From positions 1 through 13,617 of the forward strand of contig JAEEJD010000135.1 in assembly GCA_016281675.1 (NCBI GenBank): a DNA stretch of 13,617 nucleotides, in the 5' to 3' direction. The translations under genes and the position numbers were made by a program. The notes under the pieces were generated by a model. It was not told the origin of the DNA and did not search any database. It saw only the letters and a program-made list of their open reading frames with translations. This document shows, one piece after another, positions 1 through 8,100 of the stretch; within the stretch, counting starts at the first letter, position 1, and each line of letters begins with the position of its first letter. The DNA comes from Lachnospiraceae bacterium. GTDB lineage: Bacteria > Bacillota_A > Clostridia > Lachnospirales > Lachnospiraceae.

Positions 1-1472
1 TCATAGTATACGGATATATGAACAGAGGCATCAACGAGGGAAGGATGGGAGTGTCTCTTTACTATTACGACTGTGCCATGAACACTATCGAAGAGGAACT
101 GTTCATTCCCTATACCAAATCATACGAGATACTGGCCAAGGAAGTCGACAAGCTTGCATACATCAGTAACAGGAACAGGATGTATATATTCCTTGACGGA
201 AGTGTATATACGATAAATATCGCCACAAGGGAATCCGAGGCGATGCAGGGAAGCATAAGCGAGACGGGATTTTTCTCGTCGGATGACGAGAGCATAATCG
301 CATGGCAGCAGACAGGAGAGTCTGTCATAGAACGAACAGAGATACAGCTGTTCAAACTTAACTCTATGACACCGTCGGTAATTTCATCTGCTCCGGGAGA
401 AATAGTACAGCCGCTCGGTTTTATGGACAATGATGTGATATACGGGTGTGCGAGAATCAACGACATCACAACGGATTATACGGGAAAGACCGTGATCCCG
501 ATGTACAGCGTGAAGATACAGGATCCAAACGGAAATATTCTGAAGGATTACAGGCAGCAGGATATATTCGTTCTCGGAATAGAGAAAAGAGACAATATGA
601 TCATACTGTCAAGAGCGTCAAAAGATCCCGAGACCGGAATGTTCGTTCCGGCGGATGATGATCAGATCGTTAATAACAAAACTCAGACGACGCTTAAGAA
701 CAAATTGTCGAGTGTAGTTACGGAAAGCACCGAGACGACTTATCAGACGGTATTGTATAAGCCGGGCGATCAGGACAATTCATCGATCAAGATAACCAAT
801 CCCAAAGAAGTAGTGTTTGAGGGAAGAAGAGATGTTGCGTTAACCGGAAATGATCTTCTTAAACGATACTACGTTTATGCAAAAGGGAAACTTGCGGGGA
901 TATACACTTCGGCATCCGAGGCGGTAAGTGAAGCCAGTGACATGTTCGGAGTGGTCACGAACAGGCGTATGACATATATCTGGGAGAGCAGCAACCGCAA
1001 GACAAGTGTTAAGCTGACCGATCTCGAAGTCGGAAATGCGACCGAAGGCGGCACATCGGGAGGCGGAGCCGGTACGGAAGAAGAAACACCGGAAGAGACG
1101 GGAAGCGATGATTCCGGTTCGAGTTACGTCAAGAGTATAGACACCATGCTCAAGTCGGGCGGAGTGTACAAGAGTTCGGAAGAAGAGATAAGGACAAAAT
1201 CACTTGTCAAGGTTTTGTCGGATAATCTTGATGCTGATGTACTCGATCTGTCGGGATGTTCTCTTGCGGATGTTCTTTACTATCCGTCATCGGGCATTCC
1301 GGTCATGGCGATGACGGGCGAGGGAAATGCCGTTATCATCATGGGTTACGACTCGAAGAATACGATATTGTACGATCCGAAAGAAGAAAGGGTGTACAAG
1401 TACGGAATGAACGATTCGCGGAGCATGTTTGAGCGGGCCGGGAACAGGTTTATTACATATATTCCGAATTAA
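1..1472 (+). CDS. C-terminal part of a large protein with a degenerate C39-like domain (5' end outside window)
   Basis: The reading frame is open to the left edge (first full codon at position 3), so the ATG at 18 is probably internal and about 489 residues of a longer protein are visible. The first ~330 residues are rich in short beta-strand-like stretches with aromatic and Gly/Asp turns, which would fit a beta-propeller or similar beta-rich fold; I cannot name it. A Gly/Glu/Ser/Thr linker follows (about 1036-1125), then a C-terminal domain of about 115 residues. Its pattern (PVMAMTGEGNAVIIMGYDS, then a YDP motif near 1373-1380) resembles the second half of C39-like papain-fold peptidases. 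The His expected before the hydrophobic strand and GYD is Asn here (codon 1326-1328), and no Cys-containing first half is seen, so peptidase activity is unlikely. It ends 14 bases before the M29 peptidase and is probably co-transcribed with it. The function is unknown; an extracellular role is a guess because the N-terminus is missing. Confidence 0.8.
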   Translation, partial: IVYGYMNRGINEGRMGVSLYYYDCAMNTIEEELFIPYTKSYEILAKEVDKLAYISNRNRMYIFLDGSVYTINIATRESEAMQGSISETGFFSSDDESIIAWQQTGESVIERTEIQLFKLNSMTPSVISSAPGEIVQPLGFMDNDVIYGCARINDITTDYTGKTVIPMYSVKIQDPNGNILKDYRQQDIFVLGIEKRDNMIILSRASKDPETGMFVPADDDQIVNNKTQTTLKNKLSSVVTESTETTYQTVLYKPGDQDNSSIKITNPKEVVFEGRRDVALTGNDLLKRYYVYAKGKLAGIYTSASEAVSEASDMFGVVTNRRMTYIWESSNRKTSVKLTDLEVGNATEGGTSGGGAGTEEETPEETGSDDSGSSYVKSIDTMLKSGGVYKSSEEEIRTKSLVKVLSDNLDADVLDLSGCSLADVLYYPSSGIPVMAMTGEGNAVIIMGYDSKNTILYDPKEERVYKYGMNDSRSMFERAGNRFITYIPN

Positions 1473-1486
1473 CGAAAGGGAAAGTC

Positions 1487-2602
1487 ATGGATGAGAGATT
1501 AAAAAAACTGGCACATAATCTGGTTAATTATTCCGTCGGAGTAAAACCGGGGGATAAGGTCTGGATCAACTATATCGGTGAGAGCACCAATGATCTTGCC
1601 AGAGCACTTATTAAAGAGGTGTATGCGGCGGGCGGTATACCGTTTCCTCATTGCGAGGATCAGAGGATCCACAGGGAGATCCTGCTCGGATGCAGCGAAG
1701 AGCAGTTAAAGCTCATGTGCGAGACCGACAGTCTCCAGATGAAGGAGATGGACTGCTTCATCGGAGTAAGGGGTGCGGACAACGCTTCGGAACTGGCAGA
1801 TGTTCCGCCCGAGAAGATCACGTTATATAACCGTCTGTATTCTTCACCCGTGCATCACGGGATAAGGGTTCCGAAGACCAGATGGGTGGTACTTCGTTTC
1901 CCCACTTTCGGAATGGCCCAGCTCATGGATTCGAGTTACGAAGCTTTTGAGGATTTTTATTATGATGTCTGTAATCTCGACTATGAGAAGATGGGAAGAG
2001 CCATGAAGAATCTGGTCGATCTTATGGAAAGAACCGATAAAGTCAGGATCACAGCCAGGGATACCGATATCAGTTTTTCCATAAAGGGTATACCTGCCAT
2101 AGCCTGCGACGGTCATATGAACATTCCCGACGGTGAAGTGTACACGGCTCCCGTAAAGGATTCGGTAAACGGAGTCATAACGTACAACACACCGTCGAGA
2201 TACGAAGGATTCACTTATGAAAATGTTTCATTGGAATTCTCAAACGGAAAGATAATAAAAGCGACAGCAAACGACAGTGAGCGTGCGAACAGGGTGTTTG
2301 ATACCGATGAAGGGGCAAGATTTGTCGGAGAGTTTGCCATCGGTGTCAATCCGTATATCAGAAAACCGATGAAGGAGATACTGTTCGATGAAAAGATATG
2401 CGGAAGCATACACTTTACTCCCGGAATGAGTTATGATGACGCTCCGAACGGCAATAAATCAGCCGTACACTGGGATCTTGTGCTGATACAGACCGAAGAG
2501 TACGGCGGCGGAGAAATATGGTTTGACGATGTTCTTATAAGGAAAGACGGGATATTCGTGATCCCGGAACTTGAATGTCTGAATCCCGAGAACCTTATGT
2601 AG
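1487..2602 (+). CDS. M29-family metallo-aminopeptidase (AmpS/PepS/aminopeptidase T type)
   Basis: This is a 371-residue cytoplasmic aminopeptidase that would release N-terminal amino acids from peptides using a two-metal centre. The residues expected to bind metal in M29 enzymes (two Glu, His, Tyr, His, Asp) all appear in order: Glu217 (in PDGEVYTAP), Glu282 (VGEFAIG), His309 and Tyr316 (HFTPGMSY), and His328 with Asp330 (HWD). The spacing agrees with family members, although the protein is somewhat shorter than the ~410 residues usual for AmpS, with the difference mainly in the N-terminal half. There is no signal peptide. The start is supported by a GAAAGGG ribosome binding site at 1474-1480, six bases before the ATG. 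It follows the upstream gene by 14 bases with no promoter of its own, and ends in the hairpin shared with the convergent glycosyltransferase. The family call is firm; peptide specificity cannot be read from the sequence. Confidence 0.93.
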   Translation: MDERLKKLAHNLVNYSVGVKPGDKVWINYIGESTNDLARALIKEVYAAGGIPFPHCEDQRIHREILLGCSEEQLKLMCETDSLQMKEMDCFIGVRGADNASELADVPPEKITLYNRLYSSPVHHGIRVPKTRWVVLRFPTFGMAQLMDSSYEAFEDFYYDVCNLDYEKMGRAMKNLVDLMERTDKVRITARDTDISFSIKGIPAIACDGHMNIPDGEVYTAPVKDSVNGVITYNTPSRYEGFTYENVSLEFSNGKIIKATANDSERANRVFDTDEGARFVGEFAIGVNPYIRKPMKEILFDEKICGSIHFTPGMSYDDAPNGNKSAVHWDLVLIQTEEYGGGEIWFDDVLIRKDGIFVIPELECLNPENLM

Positions 2603-2641
2603 TAAGGAGGGACCCGTTGAAAACGGGAGGATTCCTTACTA
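2600..2641. terminator. Hairpin between convergent genes, probable bidirectional terminator
   Basis: The arms TAGTAAGGA (2600-2608) and TCCTTACTA (2633-2641) are exact reverse complements. Inside them a second stem, CCCGTT (2613-2618) with AACGGG (2622-2627), closes a GAA loop. The outer arms begin and end exactly with the stop codons of the two convergent genes (TAG at 2600-2602 on +, TAG read from 2641-2639 on -). No clear T-run follows on either strand, so it is an atypical intrinsic terminator. It could also act as a 3'-end stabiliser. Confidence 0.6.
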
Positions 2642-3355
2642 AACACTCCTTAATCTTTCATTGATCTCGATAAAACTTCTGATCGAAGACAGTCCGACCT
2701 TGAATATCTTTATAAGGTTGATGGAATTGCTCCCACCCTGACGGGGCCTGAAAGAGATCGGTATAAAATGGACCTTCTGGCGGCGCTTCTTGTAAATTGC
2801 AGAAAGAGCAACGTTCGTAAGGAAAAAATCATCGGGTATGAACTTAAGGTTCTCCCGGAGTGTTTCGGCGCTCATCAATCTGTAAGGAGTGTTGGCATCA
2901 AGAACGTATACTCTGAAGCACAGATATACGACAAGTCTTAAGATCTTTGTTACAAACACTCTTGACAGTCCGTCTCTTCTCTTATTCCTGTATCCTATCG
3001 ATACATCATATTTGTTCCTTGCGATCCAGAACGGCTCGAATTCGGAAGGAAGCGTCTGACCGTCGGAATCGGTCTGGAACACATAGTCGGCTCCGTTCTC
3101 AAGGGCATATTTGTAACCGAACAGGAGAGTAGCTCCGTGTCCCGCATTGGCCTTTGTCAGAGCAATAAGACGCGGTTTTGTCTTGCTCATTTCCTGCAAT
3201 ATAGAGTATGTTTTGTCACGGCTTCCGTCATCTATAACGACGAGACGTGAATCATCGCCGTATTTCTCAACGACCGGGTACCAGTCCGAAACTACCTGTC
3301 TGATATTCTCCTCTTCGTTGTAAGCCGGAATTATGATGAATAATCTGTCTGACAT
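2639..3355 (-). CDS. Family 2 glycosyltransferase (GT-A fold, dolichol-phosphate-sugar-synthase-like)
   Basis: This 238-residue protein would transfer a sugar from a nucleotide donor to an acceptor that could be polyprenyl phosphate or a cell-surface glycan. The family 2 motifs are in order: the N-terminal strand IIIPAYNEEENI (7-18), IDDGS (41-45) for nucleotide binding, an N-AGHGAT segment (70-76), and the metal-binding DSDGQ (96-100). A basic RPRQGGSNS segment lies near the C-terminus. One hydrophobic stretch around residues 130-150 may associate with the membrane, but the two C-terminal membrane helices of many polyprenyl-phosphate glycosyltransferases are absent. I chose the Met at 3355 over one six codons upstream (3373) because AAGGGGG sits at the right distance before it and the catalytic domain starts directly. 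It is the only - strand gene here and has its own sigma-A promoter (3387-3415). Donor and acceptor are unknown. Confidence 0.92.
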   Translation of the reverse strand: MSDRLFIIIPAYNEEENIRQVVSDWYPVVEKYGDDSRLVVIDDGSRDKTYSILQEMSKTKPRLIALTKANAGHGATLLFGYKYALENGADYVFQTDSDGQTLPSEFEPFWIARNKYDVSIGYRNKRRDGLSRVFVTKILRLVVYLCFRVYVLDANTPYRLMSAETLRENLKFIPDDFFLTNVALSAIYKKRRQKVHFIPISFRPRQGGSNSINLIKIFKVGLSSIRSFIEINERLRSV

Positions 3356-3386
3356 AATAAGCCCCCTTATCATTCAAATCCTCTTT

Positions 3387-3415
3387 ATTCTACACCAAAA
3401 AACAGTGCCTGGCAA
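3387..3415 (-). promoter_or_regulatory. Sigma-A promoter for the glycosyltransferase
   Basis: Read on the - strand, TTGCCA (-35, at 3415-3410) and TAGAAT (-10, at 3392-3387) each match the consensus at five of six positions and are 17 bases apart. Transcription would begin roughly 25 bases before the start codon at 3355, leaving room for the AAGGGGG ribosome binding site. The match is good, but initiation itself is inferred. Confidence 0.75.
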
Positions 3416-3428
3416 AGAATTTACTTCC

Positions 3429-3457
3429 TTGCTCAAAACCCGTATGTGTGGTACACT
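3429..3457 (+). promoter_or_regulatory. Extended -10 sigma-A promoter for the vanW-queT-ileS gene group
   Basis: TTGCTC (3429-3434) and TACACT (3452-3457) are separated by exactly 17 bases. TG at 3449-3450, one base before the -10, supplies the extended -10 element that commonly compensates for a weak -35. A start around 3464 would leave a short leader of about 30 bases before the ATG at 3493. It faces away from the glycosyltransferase promoter, and a direct repeat brackets its -10 box. Confidence 0.55.
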
Positions 3458-3470
3458 AACTCCGTATGTG
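3440..3470. repeat. 9-base direct repeat flanking the -10 box, possible operator
   Basis: CCGTATGTG occurs exactly at 3440-3448 and 3462-3470. The copies are 22 bases apart start to start (about two helical turns), one just upstream and one just downstream of the TACACT -10 box. Same-face tandem sites around a promoter core are typical of transcription factor binding, but no regulator gene lies nearby and two 9-mers could occur by chance. Confidence 0.4.
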
Positions 3471-3492
3471 CAGTGGTTTAAGGAGTAATATT

Positions 3493-4509
3493 ATGAAAAA
3501 AATGACCAGAAAGATGATATCGGTCTTTTCGGCACTTCTCGCGACCGTCATTCTCTTACCGGAGAGTGTCTTTGCGGACTCGGTGACGAGTATCGTCATG
3601 ACGTACCAGGATAAGACCTATACGAAGCAGATATACGGAACAGAGATCGAAAAGATCAAAGACGGTGTCGATACGGACGGATTAAAGGATATAGGCGGAC
3701 TTATAGACAGTCTGACTTTTGTAACAAACGGTGACGTTCAGATAGACAAAGCTGCAGCAACCGCAGCCGTCAAGAACGCGATCATGGCAGGTCAGACAGG
3801 TATAAACATAGACCTGACCAAATATACAAAAGATGCGATCGCCGCTTCTAGAGCCGCGGCAAGTACACCGGCATCGACAGCTTCATCGGCGGATCAGACG
3901 GCATCAGCGGGTTCCCCCCTTACAGCGGCAGGATATAAACTGTCCGAGGCATCAACGAAGTTTAGGGCAAACGAAGACAGAGCACAGAATGTCAGAAATG
4001 CGGCCAGTAAGATCAACGGAATGGTCATAATGCCTGGACAGCTGTTCTCATGTACCACGGCATTCGGACCGAGGCTTACATCAAACGGCTACGGACTCGG
4101 AAACGTCATCTCCGGCGATACATATGTCAAAGGTGTCGGAGGCGGTATATGTCAGGTTAGTTCGACCCTCAACCTTGCGGTGCTCCGTGCCGGAATAGTA
4201 CCGATAGAGCGTCATAATCACAGCCACAGATCGAGTTATATCGCATCGGGACTTGATGCGACCATATCCGGAACGAGCCTTGATTACAAATTCATCAACC
4301 CTTATGATGCGCCTATCTTTATTTCAGCCGTAACGAACGGCGGAGTGATCACGATATCAATCCTCTCTTCGGAGGATGTGCTAAAAGGGATAACATACGA
4401 GCCTGTTGTATCCGGAGGCAAGATGTCAAACACCACGCACGTCGTCGGCAAATTCGCAGGTCTTCAGGTCAGTGACAGGGTTGCCTACAGCAGCAGATAC
4501 AAACAGTGA
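3493..4509 (+). CDS. Secreted VanW-domain protein
   Basis: This 338-residue exported protein has a signal peptide with a basic start (MKKMTRK), a hydrophobic core to about residue 22 and a likely cleavage site after VFA at 28; there is no lipobox Cys. Residues 30-115 form a small alpha/beta region that may correspond to the peptidoglycan-binding-like domain often found before VanW. A low-complexity Ala/Ser/Thr linker covers about 115-150. The VanW domain spans about 160-285, with PGQLFSC, GGICQVSSTL (217-226), the RHNHSH segment and FINPYDAPIFI. VanW was named from vancomycin-resistance clusters, but its biochemistry is not settled and lone genes like this are common in clostridia; no vanA/H/X-type partner is present. 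The ATG at 3493 is supported by TAAGGAG at 3479-3485 and the signal peptide; an ATG at 3466 would add nine unrelated residues. It is the first gene of the + strand group. Confidence 0.9.
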   Translation: MKKMTRKMISVFSALLATVILLPESVFADSVTSIVMTYQDKTYTKQIYGTEIEKIKDGVDTDGLKDIGGLIDSLTFVTNGDVQIDKAAATAAVKNAIMAGQTGINIDLTKYTKDAIAASRAAASTPASTASSADQTASAGSPLTAAGYKLSEASTKFRANEDRAQNVRNAASKINGMVIMPGQLFSCTTAFGPRLTSNGYGLGNVISGDTYVKGVGGGICQVSSTLNLAVLRAGIVPIERHNHSHRSSYIASGLDATISGTSLDYKFINPYDAPIFISAVTNGGVITISILSSEDVLKGITYEPVVSGGKMSNTTHVVGKFAGLQVSDRVAYSSRYKQ

Positions 4510-4519
4510 GATATCGGAA

Positions 4520-5128
4520 ATGTACAGAGGCAAAAAAGTATTTATAATTCAGATGATCACGATCGCCGTGATGTATACGATCATCACGCTGCTTGAGAAT
4601 GAATTCTTCGGCGGCAGGATAGACAGCGGTATAACAAAAGGGATCATTCAGCTAAGACTGGCAGATACACTGACGGTACTCCCCGTTTTTACACCGGCCG
4701 CGATTCCGGGATTGTTTCTCGGATGTCTTGCGACAAATAAAATGATAGGATGCCATAATCTCGATATCATATTCGGAAGTCTGGCAACTCTCGCCGGAGC
4801 CATCGGGACATATGCCGTCAGGAAGAAAAGGTTTCTTGCACCCATTCCTCCGATCGTGATAAATATGATCGCGGTTCCGCTCATGTTCACGTATATTTAC
4901 AGATTCGATGACAGGCCGTTTTGGCAGTATGTACTGTTCATGGCTATAAGCGGGATAATATCGTGCGGAGTGCTCGGGATAGCTTTTATGCTCGGTCTTG
5001 ATGATTACAAGGACAGGCTGTTCCCGCCTCTTACCGCAAAAGGAGCAGCCGAGGCTGACAAAATAAAGGAAGAATCAACGGAAGTTAACAATACGGAAAC
5101 AACAGGAGAAAAGGATCAAAATGTATAA
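4520..5128 (+). CDS. queT: QueT-family membrane protein, putative queuosine-precursor transporter
   Basis: This 202-residue integral membrane protein resembles the QueT family, predicted substrate-binding (S) components of ECF-type transporters for queuosine precursors such as preQ1. Family-like signatures are RLADTLTVLPVFTPAAIPGLF (about residues 46-66), a GCLATN segment (68-73) and LDIIFGSLATL (81-91). About five hydrophobic helices lie around 7-25, 50-72, 82-100, 108-127 and 137-160. A charged Lys/Glu/Asn/Thr tail after 170 is probably cytoplasmic. I chose the ATG at 4520, 11 bases after the vanW stop, because it precedes helix 1 directly; an in-frame ATG at 4406 would overlap vanW by 104 bases and add a non-family extension. 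No strong ribosome binding site precedes 4520, so translation may be coupled to vanW. The 3' end overlaps ileS by 8 bases. No ECF energising genes (ecfA/T) and no queuosine synthesis genes are in the window, so the substrate is inferred from family only. Confidence 0.8.
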   Translation: MYRGKKVFIIQMITIAVMYTIITLLENEFFGGRIDSGITKGIIQLRLADTLTVLPVFTPAAIPGLFLGCLATNKMIGCHNLDIIFGSLATLAGAIGTYAVRKKRFLAPIPPIVINMIAVPLMFTYIYRFDDRPFWQYVLFMAISGIISCGVLGIAFMLGLDDYKDRLFPPLTAKGAAEADKIKEESTEVNNTETTGEKDQNV

Positions 5129-8100
5129 GAAGGTTTCAACGGATCTCGGATTTGTCGACAGGGAAAAGGAGATCGAGAAGTTCTGGTCTGAGAATAATAT
5201 ATTCGAAAAGAGTCTTAAGAACCGGGAAGGTGCCGAGACTTATATGTTCTATGACGGACCGCCGACGGCTAACGGTAAGCCGCATATCGGACATGTACTG
5301 ACCCGTGTCATCAAGGATATGATCCCGAGGTACCGCACCATGAAGGGGTACTATGTTCCGCGTAAAGCCGGATGGGATACGCACGGACTCCCGGTTGAGC
5401 TTGAAGTGGAAAAGCTCCTCGGACTTGACGGCAAGGAACAGATCGAAGAATACGGACTTGCTCCTTTTATCGACAAGTGTAAGGAAAGCGTATGGAAATA
5501 CAAAGGCATGTGGGAGGATTTTTCGGGAACCGTGGGTTTCTGGGCCGACATGGACGATCCGTACGTTACATATCATGATGATTTCATAGAGTCCGAATGG
5601 TGGGCTCTTAAGACGATCTGGGATAAAGGCCTTCTCTATAAGGGATTCAAGATCGTTCCGTACTGCCCGAGATGCGGAACTCCTCTCTCATCGCATGAAG
5701 TTGCGCAGGGGTACAAGACATTAAAAGAACGTACCGCTATCGTCAGATTTAAGATCAAAGATGAGGACGCATACTTCCTTGCATGGACAACAACACCATG
5801 GACGCTTGCAAGTAACATCGCGCTCTGTGTCAATCCCGAAGATACATACGTAAGGGTAAAAGCCGCAGACGGATATACATATATTCTTGCAGAGGCTCTT
5901 GCGGACACCGTACTCGGCGGTATCGAAAGAGCGGAAGGTACACCTGCGTACGAAGTACTTGAAACATACAAGGGTAAAGACCTTGAGTATAAAGAATACG
6001 AACCGTTATATGAATGCGCGAAGAAGTGTGCCGATGCACAGAACAAGAAAGCGTTCTTCGTATACTGTGACGACTATGTAACGATGGCAGACGGTACCGG
6101 TATCGTTCACATCGCACCGGCATTCGGTGAAGATGATGCCAGAGTCGGTCGTAAATATGATGCACCCTTTGTCCAGATGGTGGATGAAAAAGGTGTCATG
6201 AAGGATGAGACTCCGTTCGGAGGAATGCGCGCAAAGCCAACACAGGCTGAGATAGATGCGGGAGCCGTCAGCGCCGATCCGGAAGTGTTAAAGGAACTCG
6301 ATAAGAGAGGTATTCTTTTCTCAGCGCCGAAGGTTGAGCATGATTACCCTCATTGCTGGAGATGTTCGACACCGCTTATCTATTATGCCCGCGAGTCGTG
6401 GTATATTGAGATGACAAAGGTCAGGGATGACCTTATCAGAAACAACAACACGATCAACTGGATTCCCGAATCGATAGGAACGGGACGTTTCGGAAACTGG
6501 CTTGAGAACATTCAGGACTGGGCCGTATCGCGTAACCGTTATTGGGGAACACCGCTCAACGTCTGGGAATGTGAATGCGGACACCGTCACTCGATAGGTT
6601 CGAGACAGGAACTGAAAGAGATGTCCGGGCGTGAAGATGCGCTCACCGTGGAACTTCACAGACCCTATATAGACGAATTCACGATAAAATGTCCCAAGTG
6701 CGGAAAAGAAATGCACCGCGTTCCCGAAGTCATTGACTGTTGGTTTGACTCGGGAGCCATGCCGTTTGCGCAGTATCATTATCCGTTTGAGAACAAGGAA
6801 CTGTTTGAGTCAAGATTCCCGGCCCAGTTCATATCGGAGGCTGTGGACCAGACAAGAGGATGGTTCTATTCGCTCCTTGCCGAGTCGACGCTTCTTTTTA
6901 ACAAGGCTGCATACGAGAATGTCATAGTTCTCGGACTCGTCCTTGACGAGAATGGCGAGAAGATGAGCAAGTCGAAGGGCAATGCGGTTGATCCTTTTGA
7001 TGCGCTTGCATCCATGGGAGCCGATGCGATCCGTTGGTATTTCTATATCAATTCCGCACCGTGGCTTCCGAACAGATTCCATGACAAGGCTGTTATGGAA
7101 GGTCAGAGAAAGTTCATGGGAACTCTCTGGAACACATATGCGTTCTTCGTGCTATATGCGAACATAGACGATTTTGATGCGACTAAGTACGAGCTTTCCT
7201 ACGATTCGCTTCCGGTAATGGACAGATGGATTCTCAGTAAGCTCCAGTCGACTATAGATGCCGTTGACAAAAACCTTGATAAATATCAGATCCCGGAGGC
7301 AGCAAGGGCACTTCAGGATTTTGTCGAAGACCTTTCCAACTGGTACGTCAGGAGATGTCGTGAGCGTTTCTGGGCGAAGGGAATGGAACAGGATAAGATC
7401 AATGCATATATGACACTTTATACAGCCCTTGTCGAAGTATCAAAGGCTGCAGCGCCGATGATCCCGTTCATGACGGAACAGATCTATCAGAACCTCGTGC
7501 GCTGCATAGACAAGGATGCTCCGGAAAGTATTCATCTGTGTGATTTTCCGAAGGCGAAGCCCGAGTGGATCGATGCGGATCTTGAGGCAAATATGGATCA
7601 TGTGCTTAAGACCGTTGTTATGGGAAGAGCGTGCAGGAATGCCGCCAACATCAAGAACAGACAGCCGATCGCGAAGATGTTCGTAAAAGCCGAGTTTGAG
7701 CTGGGTGATTTTTACAAAGAGATCATTGAAGACGAGCTTAATGTTAAGGATGTCGAATTCACCGATGACGTCAGGGCGTTTACGACATATAACATGAAAC
7801 CGCAGCTTAAGACCGTCGGTCCGAAGTACGGAAAGTTCCTCGGCGGAATTCAGAAGCATCTTGCCGGTATCGACGGAAATGCCGCAATGGATGAACTTGA
7901 AGGGTCGGGAGCTCTTAAATTTGACGTTGACGGCAATACTATAGAACTTACAAAAGACGATCTTCTTATAGAGATGACTCAGCAGGAAGGATTTGAATCA
8001 CTTAATGAAGGTACTGTCACGGTCGTTCTCGATACAAAACTTACGGACGAACTTATTGAGGAAGGATTCGTCCGTGAGATCGTTTCAAAAGTCCAGACGA

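Noticed and set aside
3466..3492. ATG at 3466 as start of the VanW-domain protein
   Set aside because: It lies about at the predicted transcription start and adds residues before a textbook signal peptide; the ATG at 3493 has a well-placed TAAGGAG.
3356..3492. T-box or preQ1 riboswitch leader before the vanW-queT-ileS group
   Set aside because: The 137-base gap is filled by two promoters and a ribosome binding site; I see no T-box sequence or preQ1 aptamer-like pattern.
3493..4509. Vancomycin resistance determinant
   Set aside because: Only the VanW domain is shared; no van ligase, dehydrogenase, dipeptidase or regulatory pair is nearby, and lone VanW-domain genes are common in clostridia.
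4406..4519. Upstream in-frame ATG extending the QueT-like protein by 38 residues
   Set aside because: It would overlap the vanW-domain gene by 104 bases and add a polar stretch unlike the family; the ATG at 4520 directly precedes the first membrane helix.
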